From NCBI RefSeq assembly GCF_947623445.1, contig NC_135248.1:5022977-5086976 (forward strand): a DNA stretch of 64,000 nucleotides, read 5' to 3'. Below are positions 1 to 11,900 of this stretch, piece after piece. The notes under the pieces were generated by a model. The model did no database searches and had not been told where the DNA came from. It saw only the letters and a list, made by a program, of their open reading frames with translations. Position numbers and translations under genes: made by a program. Within the stretch, counting starts at the first letter, position 1. Each line of letters begins with the position of its first letter. This DNA comes from Clavelina lepadiformis. Lineage: Eukaryota; Chordata; Ascidiacea; Aplousobranchia; Clavelinidae.

Positions 1-936
1 ACTACTACTATACTTGAGTCTTTGCAGAAAATTCTAATAATCCTAGTTGTTGAAACGTTTAATCCAAAAATGTTTCAATAAACCAAACACACAGAAGTAA
101 AGATTTCAAATCAGTCGCTGCTCCATAGAGCTGTATAGGAATCACGTGCCAATTAGATTAGAGTTAGATTAGAAAAACAATTAGAGTTGTTTCTAATTCC
201 AGATTTATTTCTTCATTTGCATGAAAGATTTTAATTATTTCCTATACAAGGTACCTGTACCAATTAAACCCCACCTAACAGTTTTTTGAAAATAACTCAA
301 GAATCATAAATGAAAATAGACTGAAAAATCGTATTGATTTAGTGAGGGTATATGACTACAACATATTAAAACCACAATACCTGACAACCCTCTAGAAAAA
401 TTTATATAGAATTTAAAAATTTTTGCAAAAAAAAGTGTATTATCCTTTTCATAACAAGTTGGTTGTTACATGAAAATTTCATCCGGCTGACAACAGTTCA
501 TTCAACCGGCCAAATTCTCAGTTATTTTTTTCTCAATTAACAAAACCAGCTTAACTGCAAATATCAAGTTTTTGTTGTGCTCTAGCGAATAGTTGGATCA
601 CGTGACATGGATGAAATCTGGTAAACCATCATGAATTTATATTAGTTTTTATATAGGGATAAACATTTTCTTTCATTTGCACGGGTTTGCGAAATATGAG
701 CAATGGGCCTTATTAAGGGTAAACGGTATAGGGTCTAACCTTATTTTAAAAACAAAGAAAAGCGCAGTAAACTGATACCGTGAAAGTCACCATTGCATAA
801 GTAACTAGTCAGACAGTAAACGCAAATTGAAATAAGAAAACTATATCGTTTAAAGTGGTCATAAAAAGTAAAACGTTTTTAACATTACTGAAAGTACTGT
901 AAACAAAATTAACCACAGCCATTATTACACTTTGCA
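1..936 (-). repeat. Inverted arm of the 5' repeat block
   Basis: This stretch is the reverse complement of roughly 2214-3143, with a few percent mismatch and small indels. Shared landmarks are the CACGTG-containing segment near 143 (matching 1325 and 2999), the segment with GGTACCTGTACC near 250 and the stretch near 760-930. It starts inside a TAG/CTA microsatellite at the window edge, so the element continues leftwards. No convincing coding frame is present. It may be part of a non-autonomous transposon or a rearranged satellite; the family is not recognised. Confidence 0.85.
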
Positions 937-951
937 GTAGTAGTAGTAGTC

Positions 952-1188
952 CAGGGATGTCCAACCTTTTATTATAGTGGGCCGCATTGTCACTTGAAAT
1001 AATTCATTGGGCCGCCGAACCTGTTAAATTTCAAGAAAAATGGGTACATAAAGAGCTGAGTGTTACAATTTAATTAGGATAAGATTCAAAGGTTAAAATA
1101 CTACTTGGAGTGAAAATGACTAGCGCGGCGCACAAAAATCTCAGGCGGGCCGCACTGTGGCCCGCGAGCCGAAGGTTGGACATTCATG
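952..1188. mobile_element. Non-autonomous hAT-type element (MITE), 237 bp
   Basis: Terminal inverted repeats CAGGGATGTCCAACCTT at the left and its near reverse complement at the right match at 15 of 17 positions. An 8-bp direct repeat TAGTAGTC flanks the element at 944-951 and 1189-1196, the target duplication size of hAT transposons. It is too short to encode a transposase. The target lies in a TAG-rich microsatellite at the end of the inverted arm. The interior is richer in GC than the surroundings, with GGCCGC motifs near both ends. Confidence 0.85.
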
Positions 1189-1315
1189 TAGTAGTCTATC
1201 TTCCTTTATAGAACCTCGCATTGTTTGGCTTTTTTAGACTTTAGGCCTATTATCTTTACGACGGGTTTGATTAGTTCGTATTTTACAATTTTCACCCACT
1301 CGGTTTCCTTTGTCA

Positions 1316-2994
1316 GTTAATTGGCACGTGATTCCTATACAGCTCTATGGAGCAGTGACTGATTTGAAATCTTTACTTCTGTGTGTTTGGTTAATTGAAA
1401 CATTTTTGGATTAAACGTTTCAACAACTAGGATTATTAGAATTTTCTGCAAAGACTCAAGTATAGTAGTAGTAGTAGTAGTAGTAGTAGAAATAGTAGAA
1501 GAAGTAGTATAGTATAACCTTTATACTTCAAAGTACAAACGATGCATAAGACCACGACGCTTATAGGTTCACAGATTTTAAAGTAGTTTGAAATCACTTA
1601 CAGATAAAAAAGTAATAAAAATAGAATTGTCGGTCAAAGTTTGGCGGAAAATTTTACTTCGCCCAATATTGAATTAGTTGGGCGGGTCTTGTAAAACGTT
1701 CGTGATTTATTGCAGAATAAACACACCTGTCCTAAAGAAAGTTTGGAAAGATCAGTAAGATATAAGAGATAGAATCTTCATTGCAAGTTTATTTTTTCTT
1801 AAATGCTTATTACGATAAGTAGAGCTTTGGAATGCTTGGAAAAGTTTTTTCCGAAGCCTTCGTTTGTATGCACGAAGCAGTAAATCTATATTTACGTTAA
1901 CATTATTCTACAGCACTTAACCGTTACAAAATCGTCGTAATCGGAGGAGCAAACATTTTAACTGACTGCGCGGGAAGTTCAAAAGCCAATGCAACCAACC
2001 GCATCCATTGAAGCGCAAACTCGCAACGATTTGGCAATAATATTCACCTTTCTGCTATGTCTTTTGCATTTGTTTCGTATTGCTGCAAGTCTTGAAATTG
2101 ACCGATCTAATGCGTTATTGTTGTTGTAACGGTATTAATTTATCACTGTTGTCAACAAGGCGTATATGCTGTTACATAATGATATGAGCATCGACGATGC
2201 AAACTTGTTCGCAAAGTGTAATAATGGCTGTGGTTAATTTTGTTTACATTACTTTCAGTAATTTTAAAAACCTTTTACTTTTCATGACCACTTTAAACGA
2301 TATATTTTTCTTATTTCAATTTGCGTTTACTGTCTGACTAGTTACTTATGCAATGGTGAGTTTCACAGTATCAATTTACTGTGCTTTTCTTTGTTTCGAA
2401 AATAAGTTTAGACCCTACACCGTTTTACCCCTAATAAGGCCCATTCCTCATATTTCGCAAACCCGTGCAAATGAAAAAAAATTTTTATCCCTATATAAAA
2501 ACTAATATAAATTCATGATGGTTTACCAGATTTCATCCATGTCACGTGATCCACCGATTCGTTAGAGCACAACAAAAACTTGATATCTGCAGTTAAGCTG
2601 GTTTTGTTAATTGAGAAAAAAATAACTGAGAATTTGGCCGGTTAAATGAACTGTTGTCAGCCGGGTGAAATTTTCATGTAACAACCAACTTAGTATGAAA
2701 AGAATAACGCACAATTTTTTGCAAAAATTTTTAATTTCTATATAATTTTTTTTGGGGGGTTGTCAGGTATTGTGGTTTTAATATGTTGTAGTCCTATACC
2801 CTCACTAATACAATACGATTTTTCAGTCTATTTTCATTTATGATTCTTGAGTTATTTTCAAAAAACTGTTAGGTGGGGTTTAATTGGTACAGGTACCTTG
2901 TATAGGAAATAATTAAAATCTTTCATGCAAATGAAGAAATAAATCTGGAATTAGAAACAACTCTAATTGTTGTTCTAATCTAACTCTAATCTAA
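1316..2994 (+). repeat. Tandem repeat unit 1 (~1674 bp) of the 5' block
   Basis: It starts at TTGGCACGTGATTCC (1321) and is followed head to tail by a second copy at 2995. The order inside is a CACGTG motif, a TAG microsatellite (about 1458-1506), an unremarkable AT-rich middle, then the segment that also exists inverted at 1-936. No open frame of note. The period measured between identical landmarks at 1321 and 2995 is 1674 bp. Confidence 0.85.
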
Positions 2995-4270
2995 TTGGCA
3001 CGTGATTTCTATACAGCTCTATGGAGCAGTGACTGATTTGAAATCTTTACTTCTGTGTGTTTGGTTTATTGAAACATTTTTGGATTAAACGTTTCAACAA
3101 CTAGCATTATTAGAATTTTCTGCAAAGACTCAAGTATAGTAGTAGTAGTAGTAGTAGTAGTAGAAATAGTAGAAGAAGTAGTATAGTATAACCTTTATAC
3201 TTCAAAGTACAAACGATGCATAAGACCACGACCCTTTTAGGTTCACAGATTTTAAAGTAGTTTGAAATCACTTACAGATAAAAAAGTAATAAAAATAGAA
3301 TTGTCGGTCAAAGTTTGGCGGAAAATTTTACTTCGCCCAATATTGAATTAGTTGGGCGGGTCTTGTAAAACGTTCGTGATTTATTGCAGAATAAACACAC
3401 CTGTCCTAAAGAAAGTTTGGAAAGATCAGTAAGATATAAGAGATAGAATCTTCATTGCAAGTTTATTTTTTCTTAAATGCTTATTACGATAAGTAGAGCT
3501 TTGGAATGCTTGGAAAAGTTTTTTCCGAAGCCTTCGTTTGTATGCACGAAGCAGTAAATCTATATTTACTTTAACATTATTCTACAGCACTTAACCGTTA
3601 CAAAATCGTCTAATCGGAGGAGCAAACATTTTAACTGACTGCGCGGGAAGTTCAAAAGCCAATGCAAACAACCGCATCCATTGAAGCGCAAACTCGCAAT
3701 GATTTGGCAATAATATTCACCTTTTTGCTATGTCTTTTGCATTTGTTTCGTATTGCTGCAAGTCTTGAAATTGACCGATCTAATGCGTTATTGTTGTTGT
3801 AACGGTATTAATTTATCACTGTTGTCAACAAGGCGTATATGCTGTTACATAATGATATGAGCATCGACGATGCAAACTTGTTCGCAAAGTGTAATAATGG
3901 CTGTGGTTAATTTTGTTTACAGTACTTTCAGTAATTTTAAAAACCTTTTACTTTTCATGACCACTTTAAACGATATATTTTTCTTATTTCAATTTGCGTT
4001 TACTGTCTGACTAGTTACTTATGCAATGGTGAGATTCACAGTATTAATTCACATTATTCATTTATGATTCTTGAGTTATTTTCAAAAAACTGTTAGGTGG
4101 GGTTTAATTGGTACAGGTACCTTGTATAGGAAATAATTAAAATCTTTCATGCAAATGAAGAAATAAATCTGGAATTAGAAACAAATCTAATTTTTGTTCT
4201 AATCTAACTCTAATCTAATTGGCACGTGATTCCTATACAGCTCTATGGAGCAGTGACTGATTTGAAATCA
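2995..4270 (+). repeat. Tandem repeat unit 2 (internally deleted) and stub of unit 3
   Basis: This is a second head-to-tail copy of the unit at 1316-2994. About 450 bp of its distal half is missing: the sequence passes directly from the match to about 2378 to the match to about 2828. A 52-bp stub of a third copy starts at 4219 and ends at 4270, where unique sequence begins. The block ends about 300 bp before the intelectin start codon, so it may form part of that gene's upstream region (inference). Confidence 0.85.
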
Positions 4271-4565
4271 CACATCTCGACGTTATATGAGTATCCATGT
4301 TTGCTTTCCTGCTTCTACACGTTATGAAGTTTAGCGAGCGATACTTTTCAGCAAACATAGCACGTCCAACTTCAATAAATCAAATTTGATTATGACGTAC
4401 AACTCCACATTTCATTTAGACCGCTCCAAGATAAATCTTTTACGATATTTGCTTCTCATAAAACGAGTTTATATAGACGTCAAAACGTTCGGCTGGAAAA
4501 CCATTGTCTACAAATCGATTGAAGAAACCAGATCTGCATCGGAAAGTTGATATTTTTCGACCAAG

Positions 4566-5753
4566 ATGATCAATCTCGTGATACATTTATTCTTTTTCTC
4601 CAATGCTTTGGCAGGTGGTAAATTAAAATAGAAATTTTATATGAGGTTAATTACGTCATCACGAAGGTTTTTCCTGTGCAATATCTAAAAATTAAGTTTT
4701 AGTACACCTTTTCATACAATTTCAAAAAAATATGAATGGAGTATTTAAATAGAATTTGAAATCAAAACGTTTAAAAATATTTCAACTGTTTCAGTGGAAT
4801 ATCTCAATCTATCGGGTTCTGCTGCTGACCTGCCTGCAAGCTGCAAACAAATCAAGCTTGCAGGACGTAGTCACGGAAACGGGATTTACTACATTCGAGA
4901 CTCCAACATGATTTTATACCCCGTTTATTGCGACATGACTCTTGACAGCGGAGGCTGGACTTTGGTGGCTTCCATCCACGAAAATAACATCCGGAACACC
5001 GGTAGATGCCAAACAGGAGACCGATGGTCCAGCGAAAGTGGAAAGGAAATAAACGCGAAAGTTGGTGCTGATAACTGGTCCAATTACAACACGTTTGGTC
5101 ACGTTGCCTCGGCAACTAGTGACGACTATAAAAATCAAGCTTACTTTGATGTTCAAGCGCGTGACGTCATGATTTGGCAAGTACCCAACGATACACCGCT
5201 TGTAGAATACGATTCAGCATCTTATCTACAATACCGCACTACTAACGGCTTCCTTAAAGATTATGGTGGAAATTTGTATAATTTGTACAACTCATACTAT
5301 CCTATTGTTTCTGGCCGTTACACTTACCAATCTGACCATGGCCCAGCGGTGTTTGTGACGTACGACAAAGGCAACGCCGAGGAAGCTGTCAGTTATTATG
5401 GTACAACAGTTCAAGGATATGTAGACCCTGGTTTCATTCAGGTATTATGCTACAAAATCCTTATTTTTACAGCCAAGGTGAATGAAGTGTATTGTATTAT
5501 TCAATGCTTTATTTTGTTTCAGTTCAGAGCGATCAATTCCTTCCAGAATGCTTATGCTATGTGTCTGTCTGGGAAATTACTTGGCTCCTTCACTCAAGCC
5601 GGTATGGCTTGTATCGGGTCAACGGCTGATAATTATTACAGCAACAATTGTGGTGATTTTGCTGGATTGGCCTATGATGGATATGGCACAGGGAAAGGTT
5701 ACAACGCAAAATTAGAGCTTCTTGAATCTACTTTCTTGATTTTTTATCGTTAG
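4566..5753 (+). CDS. Intelectin-like secreted lectin (3 exons)
   Basis: Exons are 4566-4617, 4795-5441 and 5523-5753, with GT-AG junctions (first intron phase 1, second phase 0), giving 309 aa; human ITLN1 has 313. Residues 1-16 form a hydrophobic signal peptide (MINLVIHLFFFSNALA), which fixes the start. The fibrinogen-like segment YCDMTLDSGGWTLVAS and the downstream DRWSS, NWSNYNTFG and ATSDDYKN stretches are intelectin hallmarks. So are CGDFAG, GYGTGKGY and the C-terminal FYR. Intelectins are secreted calcium-dependent lectins that bind exocyclic diols of microbial glycans. In this copy the calcium/diol ligands N260, H263 and E274 of human ITLN1 align with Q258, M261 and no clear acid; W288 aligns with Y284 and Y297 with Y293. 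Specificity is therefore probably altered (inference). The second intron is 81 nt, in frame and free of stops, so its retention would add 27 residues. Confidence 0.93.
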
Positions 5754-5933
5754 GAATAATCGCCTGAAGAAAAAAGTCGTCTCTATGCAGAAAAAAAAAC
5801 ACTACAGGCTTGACACAAATGCTTTTTGTTAATATCGTTAAAATGTTGTTAATTTTCTTAATTTCGTAGTTAGTTGCTTTTAATTTCCTAAGCTTTTAGG
5901 TTTGTGTAATTATTGTAGATCTGATTTTGTTAG

Positions 5934-5939
5934 AATAAA
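5934..5939 (+). promoter_or_regulatory. Probable poly(A) signal of the intelectin gene
   Basis: A canonical AATAAA lies about 180 bp after the intelectin stop codon, the first such hexamer downstream. This gives a short 3' UTR. Confidence 0.55.
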
Positions 5940-8907
5940 AGAAAATGTACTTATACCTGCTATTTACAAATGCATTTCAATAATCTATTAAAATGTTTAA
6001 ATTGTGTTAACCGTGATTGGCGTAGTTTTCAATTAATAAACTGCTAAAAAATTTTGAACAAGTTTGATATAAGAAAAAACATTTGGTTTTATGATTTTAT
6101 GAATCTGGAGAAGAGAAAGATGTAAAGTTGATTCAGATATAAAATTGTCTGCATTATAGGCCTACCGTAAATAGCATTTGTTTGTTTCAAGTGAAAGCTT
6201 TATTGCATTTTCATCAAAGGCAAAGATATAAACTACTGTAGATGTCATGCAAACATCATGTCATAAAAAATAGCATAAAACAAATACAACAAAAGGCTTG
6301 AATGAGTAAACAAACACTCCCAATTCTTGGATGAATAAAACCTTAGGAAATTATAGCCTATATAACTTACGTTTATACCAGGACGCATTAAATCGCAAAC
6401 TCGAGCTATTTTGCTAATAACAGTAATAACTAACTCGTGTCAAGTTAAACCAACTGATATCTGAACTAAAGCCAGATATAATGCGAAAATATCGTCTGCG
6501 TAGACAAAAAACGATTGAAATGTTTGAAAATTTGCTTCGTTTCACGGTCTTGAACGCGTTTGTTGACAAAAAAACTTTCTTAAAGTTTCACTTTTATGGT
6601 TTCAGGGAAAGAAAATACTGTTTGACCTCATACTGAAATCTAATCGACAAGGGCCGACTAGAGTTTTTCAAATATTGACTCAATTCAAGTCATTTTCTGA
6701 AGTCAGTCCTGGTCCATGCGAAATCAAATCGCTGAGACCACCTTATTTAAGTCACACCTTATTTCACCGGTGGTTCACTGGATGGAGTTCCATGGAGTTT
6801 TTGAGACTATACACACCGATCAAAACCAGTATTTGTTTCCCTTTGCGTGAAACCATACGAAAACTTAAGAAGTCCCAAACACAACAAATAAAACAAATTA
6901 TGATGCTATGCAAATATTAACAACACACTTTGCGAAGTTGTTTCATCAATGCATGTTTGTCAGACACGGTTTCCATGGTGAGATACTGACAAGCTGTACT
7001 TGGTCCAAGAAACATTCACCTATAACCCGGTTTCCTCTTCCTGGTGCAATAAATAGTGTGCAAATATTTTTGGGAAGTACATCAAACAACGGTTACTAAT
7101 GCGCTTGTAACGTTCCACCATAGACACACACCATCCACAATATTTTGCGACCATAGCTTAGCAGGCGTTCTGTTTGTGAGTTAAGAAGACTTTAATTTAA
7201 TACAAAGTTCATTTTATATTCTGTCGATAATATTTATGTTTCCAAACCTTAAGTCAACAGCAGTAGTATAGTCATGCCACCCCAGGAATCCCATTACCTT
7301 AAGGTAACTTAAGGTTACAGGTTCAAGGTTCCACCACGTATTGAGTTTACTGGTTCCACAGCGCCACTACGCGTAAACTCCTGGTTGTAATTAAAATTTA
7401 AGATTGCACAATTTAGATTCGTTTGATCTGATTACAAAGGACCTTTATGACCTGGTTGTAATCTAATTTAAGATTACAAAATTTGGACTCGTATGACCTG
7501 GTTATAAATTCCAACTTGGTTTTACGTAAACAATGTGGATGCGACAGTTACGATTTGTTAAATCTCCGTGAGATAAAAAATCGCTTGCTTTACCTTTTAT
7601 GCAAATGAAGAAATAAATCTGGAATTAGAATCAACTCGTTTTGTAAATTTGCTTATAAGACTTTGCCTGAAATCATCTTCAATCATCTTATCTCAAAGTA
7701 TGCGGGGTGTCATTTCGTTATGGGATACTGTCTTATACAACCATGTACAATATACACTCGGTCATAATTATACAACGTACGTCGTACAGCAAGTCTATGA
7801 TAGGTCTACTCGTTGTAAATCCAAGTATCATTTTTTTCCGAGAGCTTGGTCAACACAAAAATTATTTGTTTAACGTTTGCTAATAGTTCGTACGATTGAG
7901 GTTAAATAAATGCAAAATCTTCTAGCGAAAATGTCTGTGTTAACACAACTATTAAGAGATCCTAAAAGTAAACACAATATTATGTATCTTACAAGCATCA
8001 GGTGAAAAATAAAATGCAAATCAAAGTACCAAGTATAAGCAAAACATTATCTGCACAACCATTACCAATAATGTTTATTAAATCATGTTTTCAATCTTGT
8101 TTTAAACAAACTGTACCAGATCAGACTAAGTAAGAAATCAATAAAGTTCAATAAAAATACACTACACGTAACTGTATATAGTATTCTCAAACCCACACAA
8201 TTGCAAATAATAGCATTGGACACAATGTTTATACACACTGTCTGAATGCGACTGAGTTCAGCAGAATTATCCAGTTGCAAATCCTACTGTATTCCGTCAT
8301 TTACTGTTATTTACTGTGATATATTTTATTGCTCGAGTGTTCGTGCTCGGTTTCGGTCTCGCACAAGCTTTGAATTCGAAAGCTCAGGTTCGCACGAGCA
8401 CAAGCTTTTTACGTTTTTTTTTTACATTTTTCTACAACCCAAGCATTGGTTTATTTAAGTTATCATAAGTAACAAAACAGCGTTATTTTTCTGCATTGGA
8501 TTTCAAGATATTGTCTTAGTTTTAATAAACTTAATTTACTATACAATTCGAAAACAATTCTTTCGTGTTGTTAGTTTAAGCCAGTTCCTACCGCATAGCA
8601 CATGATTATAGCAATTGATTGCATTGCTAGTCCACAAATAGGTAACTATTTTTAATCTGATTGATGTCATTATAGTGCTTTTAATGTTATTTTTCGTACT
8701 AAAATCGCATCGTTATGACGAGTCTGTTATATTGTTATAATGTTGTATTCGCAACAATACAAAGCACTTTCATGTAAGGTTCAAGTTGTATTTTACATGT
8801 TTTGCTCCACTGTCATCGTTGGCAGATTTTTGATACACCAACGACATTATCAAATTTTTGTGCAGTTGGTAAGGAGGACATACCTTTATTTTCTAAATTG
8901 ATCGATT
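5940..8907. other. Intergenic DNA between intelectin and multicopper oxidase
   Basis: No supportable gene. Short open frames here have no recognisable domain, signal peptide or splice context. A short imperfect repeat with the motif CCTGGTTGTAAT recurs near 7378, 7450 and 7497. A ~40-bp fragment of the 5' repeat block occurs near 7597-7636. The promoter of the multicopper oxidase should lie in the last part, but I see no clear TATA element. Confidence 0.6.
7597..7636 (+). repeat. Dispersed fragment of the 5' repeat block
   Basis: This closely matches the segment with ATGCAAATGAAGAAATAAAT found near 2925 and 4150, and inverted near 205-225. It shows that part of that repeat is dispersed and not confined to the tandem block. 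Confidence 0.7.
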
Positions 8908-11900
8908 ATGAGGGGCGTGGTCGTCATTTACCTACTTTTAGCAATATGTCAGTGCAATGTTGGAGTCACATCGGAAGAGTGTTCTGAGAGCCAACCTTGC
9001 CCATTTGTGGGTAAGTATTATAAACATATAAAATAGAACATGAATCTTCTCACAGTACAGTACACACTTGTTAAAGTACTGTTGCGTTATTTAATGTTAT
9101 TTAAGTTTTGTAGACCAAATACTATCTTTGTGATATATTTTGTAATTGAAAAATTTCTTTCATGAACCACATAGGGGGCGATCCGTTCAACTTTTCTCGT
9201 TCGGGACCAATTTCGGATCTTGTGTCGTCTGATGGGTTTTTGGAAGTGGACTTGACTGTAGCAGTAAACCAGGTAGTTATAGAGTGGTTAACTTTGTTCA
9301 GAAGAACATACAATGGAGGCTTCCCGGGTCCAGTGTGGCGTTTTAAACCTGGTGACACAGTGATGGTAAATTTGGTAAGTGAGATATACGCAATCTCTAT
9401 TGAGCAAACTTTTAATAAAAATATTTTTTTAATTTTTGTCTTTAAAAATAAAACCAAAAATTATGTTTTTTAAGATTATACAAAATAATATTTTCTTTTA
9501 AAAAAAAATCTATGATTTAGATAAATACATTGGAATATCCTGACAGCAATAACAGTTTTAATAAGCTAAGGTTGGCCAACACCACAAACTTGCATACGCA
9601 TGGACTGCATATCAGTAGCGAGGTATGTACAGTATAGTTGAGAGCTCGTTTTTTTTCTGTTACGTTATTGATATTGTTTGACTTCTTTTATATTTACTAC
9701 ATGTAGCAACCTCAGGATGACGTTTTTATCCACGTAAACCCAGAGGAAACTTTCACTTATGAATACCAAATCGATTCACAACAACCAGCTGGTACCTATT
9801 GGTACCATCCTCATGTTCACGGAAGCACCTTGTTTCACGTAAATATCCCAACAAAGCAGCAGGAAAATCAAAATATCAGATTTTAGAGATATTTTTTTTA
9901 CTTGTCATGCTTACGTTGCATCGGTGTATGATAAACAGCACATGTATATAAACTGTATTAGGTACACAGCGGGATGGCGGGCATGATCATCGTGGAAGAT
10001 GATCCTGATCCCTCCATAACTCCTCAGCATCTCCTGGATGTCTCGTGCCCAGACAATTGTCATCATGAAGTGAGACTCCTGTTCCAACCGACTTTACTCT
10101 ACGCCGATAATTACTTTCCAAGCTTTCCGTTTATCCAAGAGGATATTCACGACAACGTTTTATTTCAGTAAAGTTTTAGCTTTTTAAACTTGTATCGAAT
10201 TGAACTTGATTGTATTAGTTATCAGCAACTGAAAAAAAGGATTGTTGTAATCTTTGTTTTAATCTTGTCGTTTTAATTATCAATAGAGTGTTCAACAAAG
10301 TTTACACGTACAAGGTTTTAAGTAAAATATGATCTGTATAGGATGAGCGACACATTAAAAGACTGCCTAAAAAACAATGGGGTTGATTATTTTACCACCA
10401 ACGGACAACTTTGGCCCGAAATAACTTTTCAAGCTGGTCAAGTGAAAAGATTCAGGTAGAAAACGTATGAGTAACAGGTGTGCAGTAAATAAAATGATTA
10501 AGATTAATTAAACTAATATTAAAAAAAGATTAAACAAGAGTTGAAAATGTTAAAGGTTACTTATTCTTTTCTAGTTTTCTGTATCTTTACCGAATAAAAA
10601 ATAAAAATAAATAGCTTTACCGATTAAGAAATAAAAATGAAACCGATTGTTGAAGTTCCAATATACATTAATGTGACTTATGGTCAAAAAGTCAAGTTTC
10701 TTTTTGTATAGGATGGTTAACGCCGGTGGCAATGCTGTGCTTATTCCTCAAATTACGGACACTAACGGCACTATTGCTGAAGGGTGTACTGTTTACCAAA
10801 TTGCATTGGATGGAATTTATTTTGATTCGGCAACACCTCCACGACTTGGTAAAACAATGCTTGTTCCATCGGCAAAAAGTGACTGGCTGGTAGTCTGCAA
10901 CATCCCTGGAACCTACGAAGTTCGTAAATTAGAAAGTTGTTGATTATAATGTTGTCCTACCTGACACAAGTGTAGGACGAGTACAGTGAAAAATTTCAAA
11001 ATTTTTTTGGTAAAGTTAGGGATGTTATTTTAGTTATGTTAGTAGAAAAGGGGAAGTCACCCATGATGAGCCTAAAAAGAGACAACGGAATGAATTTTTT
11101 AAATCACAAAGTTAACTTTTGTTTTTAGTCACTTATTACCAGTATTAAGAAGAGAACTTTTGTATTTTCTGAACGAAGTATTGGGTCCAATTTTTTCATT
11201 CTACGGTGCATTTATTCATTATCATAATACACGATGAGTTATGAAATAACTTTAAAATTATCATTTGAAATCATTAGCTGAGATCAGAAAAATCACCTGA
11301 TGACGATGTATCAATGGGAGGTATGTCGCAATACCAAGGCAAGCTCCTGACTATAAAAATCAATGGAACACAAATCTCAACTGTCATACCGATATCGCTT
11401 CCCGCAAAACAATCTTTTGTGTCTGATTTTCGAAACCTGACGGAAGACGAAGTGAGACAAAAACGAATAATTCTTTATAAAATGTGCTTTTATTCAAGCA
11501 TTTTTGAAAAATCATTCATCAAATTTAAAAAAAACAACAAAGTTAAAAATCACCTCTAAAAAATCATTTCAAAAAATTTGTTCTTCTTTAGGTAACTGGA
11601 CGATTTGTTATCGAAGTTGGACCAGATTTGACGTTGAACAGGGAAAGATTTCAGTCGAAAACAAATTTTAGGTATAGTAAACTTTTATAATAGTCTATGT
11701 TATTTGTTTATATCCTGAATGTTTTTCTTTGCAATAACTTCTGAAATAAGCTTTTAAATGTAGTTTAGTATTTAATTTTCACCTCTTTATTTGAACATTT
11801 GCTCTTACCAAAAAGAAGGTATGTGCCCGAAACCAGTCAGCTTTAAAAAAGGTTATGTGTTTATCTACATGCAGTTGTATTGCTTTTAGTAAACTCTTGG

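Noticed and set aside
1316-4270. LTRs of a retrovirus-like element in the 5' block
   Set aside because: The direct repeats are adjacent, not flanking an internal region, and there is no TG...CA pair, primer site or polypurine tract.
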